Of a stretch of DNA of 64,000 nucleotides, positions 10,702-20,609 are shown piece by piece (within the stretch, counting starts at the first letter, position 1; every line of letters starts with the position of its first letter). Where the stretch lies: NCBI RefSeq assembly GCF_033297405.1, contig NW_026944232.1, forward strand, positions 237,266 through 301,265, in the 5' to 3' direction. Position numbers and translations under genes: made by a program. The notes below the pieces were generated by a model. That model saw nothing but the letters and a program-made list of their open reading frames with translations, did no database searches and was not told where the DNA came from. Origin of the DNA: Parathielavia appendiculata. Lineage: Eukaryota; Ascomycota; Sordariomycetes; Sordariales; Chaetomiaceae.

Positions 10702-11551
10702 TTACCGCTTCTCCCCAGGAAACCCACCCGGCGGAGGCGGGAAAGCAGGAAACGCACCGCCACCCGGAGGCGGAGGGAACGGCAGCCCACCAGGCGCGCC
10801 CGGCGGCGGGAACGCACCAGGGAATGGAGGCGGCGCTCCACCCCGTCCTGCAGCGCCGCCAGGGGGAGCAGGGAACCCTGGGAGTGGAAACGGCGGCGCG
10901 CCTCCGGCAGGACTCGCAGGGCCACCCGGCGGCGCGGCACCGGGAAACGGCGGAGGAGGGAAGGGAAACGTAGGCGGCGCACCCGCGCTTGCGCTACCGG
11001 GCGCTCCTCCTCCTGCTGGTGCTGCGCCAGGGAACGGAGGCGGCAGCATCCCGGGCATGCCGGGCATGGGAAACGGCGGGGGTGGCATGCCGGCTGGCGG
11101 GGGAAACGGCATTCCTGGGAGTGGGGGCATGCCTGGCATCGGTGGCGGGATGGACGACATGCCGCTGGGTCCAAGACCGAAGGCGCTGCCGCCGCCGGGT
11201 TGGTTGTGAGGGAGCATCGGGTTGGCGTGGGCTTGGCCTTCGGCGGCGTAGGATGAGGTGATGGAGTCGATTACAGATTGGGCTTTTTCGTGGCCGATTT
11301 CTGGGGGGACGAAGTACAGGGTTAGTGAGCTGGTCGGGTGGAGCGTAGAAGAGTGAGGAGGAGAAGGGGAGAGGTTACGTTGGTAGTAGTCGACGACGTT
11401 GCGTAGATGGTTGCGGCCGCTGTTGTGGGCTTTACGCACGCTCATGGAGTCGTGCGTGAGGTAGACATCGCAGTAGTCGCAGAAGACTGGGACGAGGTTA
11501 GACATGTGTTGGAAGGGTAGGGAATTGAGAGGAAGACTTACATTTTGGCAT
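10702..11551 (-). CDS. yhc1: U1 small nuclear ribonucleoprotein C
   Basis: U1-C is the zinc-finger component of the U1 snRNP that stabilises pairing with the 5' splice site. Exons on the minus strand are 11551-11542, 11486-11379 and 11300-10702, giving 238 residues. The first coding exon is only 10 bases (MPK plus one base). Splicing at GTAAGT (11541) restores the invariant start MPKFFCDYCDVYLTH. The second intron (11378-11301) restores NVVDYYQQIGHEKAQ. The U1-type C2H2 finger is complete: Cys in CDYC, His in LTHD and in KAHNSGRNH. After residue 75 the protein is almost all Pro, Gly, Ala, Met and Phe (PGMPPLPGMPFPPP), the usual low-complexity tail of fungal U1-C. The start lies 356 bp from the divergent erv25 start. 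Confidence 0.95.
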
Positions 11552-11907
11552 CTTGCCGGCGATTTGTCGCGGGGATTGCGATCGCGGAAATTTGGTGGAA
11601 GCGTGCGGTGTCGTGCTCAGTGTTTTGTGTTTCGACTTGGATTATGATGCGATGGGAAGATGGGCCGAAAACAAGCGAGAGCTCCCAAGTTCGCGAGGCT
11701 GACCAGCTTGAGATGCGAAACTTGCGAGTGGGGCTGCAAGGCTGCAATCCACAATGCTGTCCCGGCTCTGAGTGGTAGCCCCAAGAAGCAGCGCCCCACA
11801 CTCGCCAGGGGCAAGCGACAGCTGGCCGTTCAACTTGGCCAAACTCCAAGACAGTTGAAGCTTTGATCTCTGCCATCACACGATCATCCCCCCACACACG
11901 GCACAGC
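11552..11907. promoter_or_regulatory. Divergent promoter shared by yhc1 and erv25
   Basis: These 356 bases separate the start codons of two divergent housekeeping genes, so both promoters and leaders must lie here. I see no strong TATA box. Short open frames on both strands have no protein-like features. Confidence 0.55.
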
Positions 11908-12681
11908 ATGGCTCGTCTACGGTCACTGCTGCAACAAGTCTGCAGCTTGATGCTGCTGCTGGCGGTCGGCTCGCAGGCACTCAAGTTCGACATCCAGGCT
12001 GGCAGTGGCCACGACAAGCACTCGCGGCGATGCATTCGCAATTTTGTCTCCAAGGACATGCTGGTGGTCGTCACGGCCATCGTTGACGGCTACAAGGGCG
12101 ACGGCATGCAGCTGAATATGCATGTACGTGTTGCGCTGCTGTCCTTCAGAAGAAGTGTAGACTGACTCAAGCAGATCTCGGACGCGACAGGCAATGAGTA
12201 CGGCAAGCCCAAGGACATTGCCGGCGAGCAGCGCACCGTCTTCACCTCGCACGCCGACGCCCCCTTCGACGTGTGCTTCGAGAACATCCTGACAGGCTGT
12301 ACGTGCCACCCCATCTCTTACCCAACCGTTCGCTCGATCCCTCGCTAACAGAACACAGCCCGCTACGTCGAACACCCATACCGGCACGTCGAGCTGGACA
12401 TTGACATTGGCGCCGACGCTAAGGACTGGTCAGCCATTCAAGCGACCGAGAAGCTGAAGCCGGTCGAGACGGAGCTGCGGCGCATCGAGGAGATGGTGGC
12501 CGAGGTGGTTAGCGAGATGGACTACCTGCGGTCGCGCGAGCAGAAACTGCGCGACACGAACGAGAGCACCAACACGCGCGTCAAGTGGTTTGGCTTCTGC
12601 ACCACCTTCCTGCTGATCGCTCTGTGGGCGTGGCAGATCATGTACCTGCGGGCGTACTTCAGGTCCAAGCATCTTATTTAA
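11908..12681 (+). CDS. erv25: p24-family cargo receptor of COPII vesicles (Erv25)
   Basis: Erv25 forms a p24 complex that cycles between ER and Golgi and helps load cargo into COPII vesicles. Exons are 11908-12123, 12175-12298 and 12359-12681, giving 220 residues. Intron 1 (GTACGT, acceptor CAAGCAG) and intron 2 (GTACGT, acceptor ACACAG) join TGSRY without a frame break. The signal peptide is at residues 1-24 (VCSLMLLLAVGSQA). The GOLD domain follows with Cys in RRCIRNF and DVCFENIL, then a coiled coil (ETELRRIEEMVAEVVSEMDY). One membrane helix (FGFCTTFLLIALWAWQIMYL) precedes a short cytosolic tail, RAYFRSKHLI, with the aromatic and basic residues used for COPI/COPII sorting. Length and tail match fungal Erv25. 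Confidence 0.95.
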
Positions 12682-13175
12682 TGGGCAGGAAACGACTGGC
12701 TCTAGACTGGCTTATACGGGGCGGAGCCTTAAACGAACTGTTACGCAGGCGAGCATGGGAGTTATTATCTGTTCTGTACATGGTTGACTGGGCACGGAAA
12801 ATAGGGGACTGGGGCATCTGGGTACATTACTCTTAGGATGGCTGTCCGGATATCCCTTGATAATGCGGAGTGTTCTGGTTCCATCATGGGTAGGGTGTAC
12901 CGCTTGCAGTATGCCCGTCAGATGTAACGAGGATGGCCGACCCGCCCGAGACCCGGCAGCCGGGGCTCCACTTAATGTCGGCCTCGGTCCAGCCGGAAGA
13001 TCATGCCAAGCAAAACCGGGCAATCGGCGCCGTGGCAAACCATTTTCAACCTCTCCATCAACCTCAGCCTCTAAATCATAGAACAGGGTTCCATTAATCA
13101 CCCCCGGTTTCACTGAGTTTTATGGAGAAGATCTGAAGCGTCTTACTCCACGTCTTTCTCCAATAACATACGAAG
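12682..13175. other. Spacer between erv25 and sdh5; no gene seen
   Basis: This is the 3' flank of erv25 and the promoter of the mitochondrial assembly factor. No protein-like frame or RNA fold is recognised. Confidence 0.4.
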
Positions 13176-14004
13176 ATGGCTTCCTCCCTTCGCCCAGTAA
13201 CGCGGGCCGTCAGCCGAGCCCGCCCGCCAATCCAGGCCGTCCTCCGCCTGGCTCCGAAGCGCTTCGCGTCCTCCCAGCAGTCACCGCGCGACCTCGATGT
13301 AGGCGAACTGCAAGGCGCAAGCTTCAAGATTGAGCCCCTCCGCCGCGTCGGTGAAGACCCTGCGACGATGCGCGCCCGTCTGCTCTGTACGTGCTCTTCC
13401 TGCCATCTTTACCTGTCCCACCCCTCCCTTTGTCTCAAAACGAAACAATTCCCGCGAATAAGTAGAAGGATGATAAAACTAACACTTAGCGACGACAGAC
13501 CAATCCCGCAAGCGCGGCACTCTCGAATCCGACCTCCTCCTCTCGACCTTCGCCTCGGCTCACCTCGCCAGCATGACACCCTCCCAGCTGGCTGAGTACG
13601 ACCTCTTCCTCGACGAGAACGACTGGGACATTTACTACTGGGCGACGCAGGACGAAGACACTACTATCACCAGTACCCAACTGCAGTCACAACAGCAACA
13701 CTCACACTCACAGCAGCAGCAGCAATCCACCCAAACAAGATTAGAAGCAAAGGACCAGCAGCAGACCCCGCAACCGACTCAACTGCCCAACCAAGACCCA
13801 GGCACCCAACAATCCCCGCGGCCAGGCGAGTGGGCCCAGACCGTCGGCACCTTCAGGCCCGCTTACCGGCCTGTCCCGGCCCGGTGGCGAGACAGTGAGG
13901 TGCTGCGGCTGCTGCGGGCGCACGTCGCGGCACGGAAGGGCGAGGGCAAGGGCGGGATGGGGTTTATGCCTTCGCTAGAGGAGTACAAGCTTCGAAACGA
14001 ATGA
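13176..14004 (+). CDS. sdh5: Succinate dehydrogenase assembly factor 2 (mitochondrial) with a glutamine-rich insertion
   Basis: SDHAF2/Sdh5 helps attach FAD to the flavoprotein subunit of succinate dehydrogenase in the mitochondrial matrix. Exons are 13176-13386 and 13499-14004 (238 residues). The 112-nt intron (GTACGT) joins RARLLYQSRKRGTLESDLLL, the family signature. The N-terminus is an arginine-rich presequence (SLRPVTRAVSRARPP, then LAPKRFASSQ). The core ends with LAEYDLFLDENDWDIYYWAT, also diagnostic. About 85 residues rich in Gln, Ser, Thr and Pro follow (QSQQQHSHSQQQQQSTQT). The frame then returns to a helix-like end (WRDSEVLRLLRAHVAARK). Yeast and human proteins are about 160 residues and lack such a block, so the extra length is an insertion near the C-terminus. 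It does not interrupt the core motif. Confidence 0.93.
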
Positions 14005-14617
14005 AAATAGGAAAGAAGGAAGGGTACTGTGTTATGCTTTGGTTCTGACCGTGTTTGGGCGTCATGTGCGTGTCTGACGGATGGTGATGGGTGAGAGAGG
14101 TTGAAAGGGTCTCTCTCGGTTCGTTGCCGTCATAATAGACCTACTAGTCCGAAGGGTGGTACAGCCGTGGTTGGGCTGAAAGGAGTTGGTGCTGAAAACG
14201 GGGCCAGGGTAAGGGTGTAAGATATGTGCTGTACGGATCGTGTATGATCCTAGTAAACCAGGCAAAACGGGGATCCTGCAATGGGACAACAACTAATAGA
14301 CGATTAATCAGGCTCGTTCATTCTCAGTCTCCTTGCTCGGGGTATACCTGGGTTTGAAAAATCCACACATCAACATCCCCTTGCCTGTTCCAACCCATCC
14401 CTTCTGAATGCTGCTCCCCTCCAACCCGTCCTCAAAAGAACGCCGCCAGTGTGAAGGGACCGCTATGCCCACCGACAGCCACCAGAACCGAACACGGAAA
14501 TAGAAGCACACAACACGGAAAAACAGCCCAGTAATCATCACGTCGTCCCTACCACCCAACCAAGCCATCTACTCCGTTCCGCGAAGCTGAACAGAAACCA
14601 AAAAAAAAGTCAGATTC
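14005..14617. other. Convergent 3' flanks of sdh5 and dsn1
   Basis: Two genes end toward each other here. The interval should hold both 3' UTRs and terminators. No additional gene is seen. Confidence 0.45.
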
Positions 14618-16446
14618 TCAACCCCCCTCAGGCGGCAAAATCCTCCCCAAACTCCTCAACACCTCCATTACACTCAACCCAGCAGCCCCGACCGCCCTCC
14701 GCTCCCTCTCCTCCCGCTGCCGCAGCCGGGCAGCAGTCAGGCCCAGAACGGCATCTGCCTCCCGCCCGGCCGTGACGACCCGCATGTCGAGCTTGTGCAC
14801 GCTGTCGGCGAGCTGGTCGACCTTGAACTCGAGCGACGCCTGCGCGTTCTGCAGCCGCGACCGCATCTGCCGCTTGAAGGAGCCGAAGGCGCTTTCCGGG
14901 TTGGTGAGGGAGGCTAAGATGGCGGATTCCGAGCGCGAGAGGAGGGTGGCGTCGGGGAGCGGGAATTTTCGTGGGTCTGGGTAGTTGTTGTCGTCGGCTC
15001 CTTGGGATGAGGAGAAGGAGGAAGACGCGGGCGGGTATAGGGGGGAGATGGTGGGCAGCGGGGCAGCGATGGATTGCCAGGCGGATTTTTGGGCTTTTAG
15101 TCTGGTTGTTCCTTTGTTAGTAACTGGACAGGAGACGGGAGAGAGAAGAGCGGGTGTGCACCTCTCGATCTTGGCTTCAAGCTCGGCGATTTTGGCGTCG
15201 TAGTCGACGTTTCGCGGGTTTGGCTGCAGCACCACTGGGATGGGCGGTTTGGGTGCGTCTTCTCGCGCAAACCAGTCTGAGAACTCGGATCGTGCGCTAA
15301 AGTCCTTGAGGAGCTGGTCTTGTATCGCGCGTGCTGGATAGCGTGACCCTGTCAGCAACTCTCCCTCATGATGTGTCGCACATTAGACCACTTACCTCCC
15401 AGCACTGCACTCGACCCATGGCTCCCATGCGGCGGTTTCTCGCTCAGCGCCCGCTCGCCGCACCAAATCAGCAGCTGCTTCATCCTCCTGGGCTCGCTCA
15501 GCCCCTCGGCCGCGATGTACTTGTAGAACTCGGACGGGTCGACCTCACGATGCGGCAACGCGCTGTGCCCGTTGTCGATCAGCGAGCTGGCCCGCCGCCC
15601 GCGTATTCCCAGACTGCTCCGCCGGCTGCCGCTGGCCGCGCCCTTCTTGCGGAATTCCTTATTGCGGTTGATGATGGGCGTGTCGCTGAAGGGGAGAGCG
15701 ATCATCTGGGATTGTGGTTGCGTGAGTCCGCTGGGCGTGGTCTCCTGCTGGTAGTCCGCATTGTCGCACCCCTGCTTCTCCTCCTCCTCCTCCTCCTCCG
15801 TCCCTCCCTGGTGTATCCCATTCACTTGTGGCGCTTGGCCGCCTCTTTCTGGCCTCTTGCCTGTCTTTGGTTCAAAAGCTTTCCTCCGTGTCTTGGACCT
15901 GGGCACGACTAATTCCTCCCCTGGTGGTGGCGCATTGTCCAAGCTCGATTTCCTCTTTGCCCCCCTCCTCTTGGTCAGCGCTGCGGATGACCGTGACTGC
16001 GTTGGCGCCGGTGCTGGTGCAGGTGCTGGTGCCGGTGGCGAAGCGCGTCGTTTCGTCCCTGCTTTGGGCGGTCTGCCCACGCTCTTCTTCACCGAAGCCG
16101 GAGCCGGCGTTGGCACGTCCTCAAGCTCCTCCTCCGCCACCTCAGGCACCGGGGCGATCTTGGGCCGCTTCGACACACGCTTGAACAAGAAATCGCCATC
16201 TTGCTCGTCGTAGACGGCTGCGGCTGCGGAGGCGGGCAGGTCAGCATCGGCATCCTTGCGCTTCCTTCCCTTGGCCCCCTTGGTCGCAGCGACGTGCGGC
16301 TCAGGTTCCTGGTTGCTCGGCAACGGCCGCGACGGCAGGAGGGGCAGCGACGACGTACCGGCGAGGCGTGCGCTGGACCGTCGCCCTGACTGGTTGCTCA
16401 TGCTCAAGACTTGTAGCGGCTGGCGGGTCCGTACGAGAGTAGTCAT
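14618..16446 (-). CDS. dsn1: Kinetochore MIND/Mis12-complex subunit Dsn1 (Mis13)
   Basis: Dsn1 is one of four subunits of the Mis12 (MIND) complex, which links centromeric CENP-A chromatin to the outer kinetochore. Exons are 16446-15396, 15333-15162 and 15101-14618 (568 residues). Intron 1 (62 nt, GTAAGT) joins VLGARAIQDQLLKDF. Intron 2 (60 nt) joins KIERLKAQKSAW. A Met at 16401 is an alternative start. The first 270 residues are disordered and basic with several KR clusters (KRRGAKRKSS). The Mis13 core begins near SLGIRGRRASSLIDNG, a region whose basic-RRAS site is the usual Aurora B target, followed by VDPSEFYKYIAAEGLSEPRR and the MKQLLIWCGERAL helix. A coiled coil and VDQLADSVHKLDM follow toward the C-terminus. 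The family call is from these motifs. Confidence 0.92.
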
Positions 16447-18395
16447 GGATGGTGGCGGGGTGGTCGGCGCATTGAATGCGGTGGGTATGCGGGTTTGAGG
16501 AGCAGCAGTTGAATCGCGTAGTTCGTGAGTCTTACGGATGATTTACGCTGCAGTCGGTGTAAGGGTGGTGTAGGGAAAATGCGCCGGCGCGTCGCCGCAA
16601 TTCGAATCGCCAGTTGCCCAAGTCTTAGATTCGGCCAAGTGGGTAGGAGCGAGAAAGTTGACGCGTCAATTTGGGCTCGGGACCGGCTTGTTTAGCGTTT
16701 CTCGGCCGCAGCGCTTCAGGGTCCGATGGGAGCGAAGCTGGTCGGCAAATTCTCTAAGAAATGTTTGGCGTCGGCGAGAAGGATCCTGGTCCCGTGGAAA
16801 GTCGGCAAAAGTGGGCTGGCGGGATCGCGACGGAAGGTGCGCCCGGTTTGTTTATTCGCGATTGTGGCTCGTGGTTACTTGAGCGCTCGGACCACCAGCC
16901 ACCACGAGGCTGGGAAAGCCCCACTTTCACTTTGCAAGTTCAAGTCGCAAGGCGGCGCTGTCATTCACAACTTGAGAGTTTGCGCCACGATCCATCTCTC
17001 AATTGGCCCTCTCAGTGACAGTCAGTAAACAAGCACAATTCACATAGATGAGTTCACGGTCAACGCTATTCAGGATGCACAACTTTGAGTCGAAGCAGAC
17101 ATGGAGTGCTATTGAGACATTTTCGGCTAGATAATTTGATCATATGGAGTCGCCTGAATAATGTAATGCACAAGGCTGGAGAACCAGTGATGGATGAACC
17201 GCAGTACCAATCCATTTCTCGTGATGATCCCGGTCAGCTGCATTGATGGAACCTACTCCAGCAGATAGTGCCTCAAGCCCGGCCCCTTCATTGAGGATGC
17301 CCACTCCTCCATGACCTCCTAGTCGATACTCGAATCATCAGAGCCTTTAGCTCTCATCCTCGCTATCCAAACCAAGGTACTTAGGTCTGGAACAGCAACG
17401 ATTGTATTGCCTGCCTTCACTCTCATAGCACAAAACTAACGAGCATGGCCATGCCGTCCTTGACCAAATCGCAGCCCAATCGTTGCCTCGTCCAGGGACT
17501 ACTAATACATTAAAATAACCATCAAGCCGTCCACCTATTCCAGAAGCCCAAAGCATTAAAAGAAACCAAGAGACTGGAAACAAGGCTCGTTTCGCTGACC
17601 TCACCGCCCCTCACCATAGATAGGCGAGAGAGAAGGGGGTTTAGATGATAACTAGTAAAGCAGTAGAACGTCCTGCTCCAGCCTCTCCCAGCAACGGCAT
17701 CAATCGACTGCCCCAGCCCAAACGCAGCCCGCTAGGCGCCTTTCAGTCGGGCCAGCTATTCCAGCCCAGTCAACCGGTAAACGCACCCCTCCACCAACTC
17801 CGTTCCGAGTCCAATCCATCCATTCCACCGTCGATCCTTCTCGCTATTGAGTTCAACCACCTCACGCCATCTCCCGGAAGGGACCATAAAGCAAGATAAA
17901 AGAAGCGCAGAACAGCAACCAAGACGCCAGACACCGGTTTTTAATGTATGCCCTCCATCCCCTTTCCCCCGTTGTTGCCGGATACTACATATAGGGATGA
18001 GAAGGGCGGGAATAAATACCTCGCCATCCTCAAGCCCACCCCAAACCTCCTCCGCCTTTCCTGCCCGGTTGACCCCAAGCCCGAGACTAGCCTTTGAACG
18101 CCAGTAAGAAGAAGAAAAGTGAAAGAAAACCAGGCCGAAGAGCACCGCGGCCTGTCCTGTTGTTACTAGTACAGCGTACCGCCAAACAGCAATTCATTCT
18201 CGGTTTCTCCGGGTGGTCACGGAGTGGGATTGCGGCCAGAAAAATGTGGGATATAAGAGTCGTAGGGATCCACGCCGCCGTGAGGAAGAATTTGGAGAGT
18301 ACGGGAGGTGAGTCACAACGCCCTAAGCCACGCTAGTGTCCAGGCGTAACTTAGGGCTGATATTACTCGGAGTGATCCTGGAAACAAAGGCGGGA
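16447..18395. other. Upstream region of dsn1 and 3' flank of atfA; no gene seen
   Basis: About 1.9 kb has no protein-like frame longer than 100 residues, no recognised motif and no RNA fold. The part next to dsn1 must contain its promoter. The part next to atfA is probably its 3' UTR. Confidence 0.35.
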
Positions 18396-18515
18396 CCGAC
18401 CTTGGACACATCGACCGCAGACGGACAGACCGTGGCTCGGTTGACCGCGGACGGAGTGACCAGAGACGGATCGACCGCGGACATATTGACGGTGAAAGCA
18501 GTGATCGTGGACAAC
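18396..18515. repeat. Eight imperfect 15-bp tandem units just after the atfA stop
   Basis: Units begin at 18396, 18411, 18426, 18441, 18456, 18471, 18486 and 18501, around a consensus like TCGACCGCGGACGGA. Two units differ at only three positions (TCGACCGCAGACGGA, TTGACCGCGGACGGA); others are more diverged. Because 15 is a multiple of three, both strands read as five-residue repeats. On the minus strand this is in frame with atfA, beyond its stop. Confidence 0.75.
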
Positions 18516-18541
18516 CCGCTCGGCGCCAGGCTGCTCCCGCT

Positions 18542-20351
18542 CTATGGGTACCGCCTGTCCATAGACTGGCCCGCTGCCATGACGTGCTGGCCCGCCATCG
18601 CCGGCGGCATGCCGTACGTGTTCATGGCCGGGTTGAAGGCGTCCATAGACTGCTTGAAGGCATCCATGGGCGGCTTGAAGGTGTCGAGGGGCGGCTGCAA
18701 GAACTGGGCGCCTTGGAGCCCCTGCTGCTGCGTCACCGGGCAGTCTTTATGCGCCAGTAGCAGAGTCTTGAGATTGATCACCTCCTCGCGCAGATGCGCG
18801 ACTTGAGCCGTGAGTTGCTCGTTTTCGGTTGAGTACATCTCGACCTTGTTTTGAAGATTGGCCAGCCATTGCTTTTTCCGCTGGCGGCACTTGAGCGCAG
18901 CCACCCTATGAGACGATGTGGGTTAGATGTGTCATCATGGTTGCACGAGCGGGCGGGCGATACAAACGCACCTGTTACGCTCCAGAAAATTCTTCCTCTT
19001 CTCATCTTCGGGTATATTTGATTTGGCTCGGCCGCCGCCCTCAGCCTTAGTGTCGCGGTGGCCGTCGTCCGAATGGTCCATATCGTTGCTACTTATCGAC
19101 GCACCTCCACCGTTCGTCTTTGCCTTCTTGGCCGCAGGAGTGGCCTTGGCTGGCGGCTCGTCAGCCTTGCGCCGCGAATTCGCAGCCGTGTTCCGCTTTC
19201 CTCTTGCACGGGTATTGGGACGCGCCACCTCGCTCTCTTCTGATCCCACGCTAACCTCGCTGACGCCACGTGCAGAACTGCCCGTGAGCGACGGCGCGCC
19301 GTTCATCTGGGGTGATGTATTAACTGGTTGCACCGCTGGAGCAGTTGAGGTGGCGGCATGGCCTTGGCCCTGTGGGGGCGGCACTGGGGGATAGTGCTGT
19401 ACGGGAGGCGGCTGGGTGGTGTTCCGACCCTGCGCCAGCATGAACAGGCCGTTTGCGGCGTCATTATCGTGTGGATCGAACGGGCCCGGCGCAGGCTTTG
19501 ACTCCGCCTTGAGGGAAGGAATGGTACCGTTGGCCATCTCTTGCGGTTGCGATGTGGGAGCGACGGGCGGTGGTTGTTGCTGTGCTTGGGCCTTCTCGCG
19601 CTTGGCAGCGGCTGCGCTGAGTGCGGTCCTATGGAAGTCAATGGTGCTGGGTGTCGGGGCGGGACCGGCGAGCTGGGCGAATATTGCTTGCGAGTTCGGA
19701 CTAGGGACAGGGAACATGGACCCGCTGCCCCCGGGAGTCAGGCCGCTCCGTATGGAGGACTCGTTCGGGGTTGGGAAGCCGCCTCGGATGTGATGTGCGT
19801 CGCTGAAGTAATCATTGGTCGGGCCCGACAACATGGCCGGACTCAAGGGGCCGGTCCGCAAGGAGCCACCACCCCAAGGGAACGGCGTGTTGCCAGGAAG
19901 GAGAGCCGAGGGTGAGGTGAGGGCCGCAACAGATGGCAGCTTGGTGCCACCGGGGGTCTCGGGGGGAGCGCCGCCGAACGACTGTTCAAACGGATTAGGC
20001 TCTAGGCTCAGCGACGCGACGGCCGGGTTGGTGGTGAAGTAATCTGGGCTGCGTTGCTGTTGCTGGTTTGGTCGCGGCGGGGGAGCCAGTGGTTTGGCGG
20101 GTTCGGCATTGGTAGAGTCGTCGGGTTTCGAGGGGCGGTCGAGTTTGGCATCGGCCTCTGTGTCTGCAAAGGCAAGGCGTCGGCAACCACACTCAACAGC
20201 AACAGCGACAGCGACAGCAAGTGCTACATGACGCGTCGCAGATGGAATGAAAATCGGGGATGCACTTACCTTGTCGGGGTGGAGATGGCTTGCTGGATTG
20301 TTTGGGCGACTTGGATGCGCCGTTGCTGGCGGCTCCAGTGGGCGGCGCCAT
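18542..20351 (-). CDS. atfA: bZIP transcription factor of the ATF/CREB family (AtfA/Atf1 type)
   Basis: This is the nuclear effector of the stress-activated MAP kinase pathway in filamentous fungi, controlling oxidative and osmotic stress responses and spore resistance. Exons are 20351-20270, 20163-18972 and 18905-18542 (545 residues). Intron 1 (GTAAGT) follows MAPPTGAASNGASKS...PPRQ. Intron 2 (GTGCGT) falls inside the basic region and restores FLERNRVAALKCRQRKK. The N-terminal half carries blocks typical of Aft1/Atf1 proteins: NPFEQSFGG, TPFPWGGGSLRTGPLSPAML, FPTPNESSIRSGLTPGGSGS. The bZIP is at about 410-480: basic region, then a zipper (LQNKVEMYSTENEQLTAQV, LREEVINLKTLL) and the family-typical HKDCPV. 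It ends in a Met/Pro tail, DRRYP. The same frame stays open for 72 codons after the stop. Confidence 0.93.
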
Positions 20352-20515
20352 GATGTCAATCAAAAGATTGTCGACGCCTCTCTAGCGGAATCCAAAATAT
20401 GAACGGGTGAGGACTATGAGGTCACTGCTCGAGTTGAATACCCATATAAGGGCGTCCGCTGGGCTGCTAGCCAGCGTCCTCTGTAGGGTGTTCTGGCTCG
20501 AGTAGGGTGAATAAT

Positions 20516-20609
20516 TGACGTAGTCCGACCTTGCAGTGTTGCTTGTGTGGGCGTGTGCGGGAGAGAGAGAGTCAAAACCGAGAACGGGGAGCGACGTCAG
20601 GTATGACGT
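20516..20609. promoter_or_regulatory. Cluster of three CRE half sites (TGACGT) upstream of atfA
   Basis: TGACGT occurs at 20516-20521 and 20604-20609, and in reverse (ACGTCA) at 20594-20599, about 165-260 bases before the atfA start codon. The latter two are only 4 bp apart and lie in GCGACGTCAGGTATGACGTT. TGACGT is the half site bound by ATF/CREB-type bZIP dimers, so AtfA may control its own gene. Sites are seen; binding is inferred. Confidence 0.5.

Noticed and set aside
10603..11256. Plus-strand frame of 217 codons, very Arg-rich
   Set aside because: It is the reverse of the Pro/Gly/Ala-rich third exon of yhc1; the GC-rich repeat keeps the opposite strand open.
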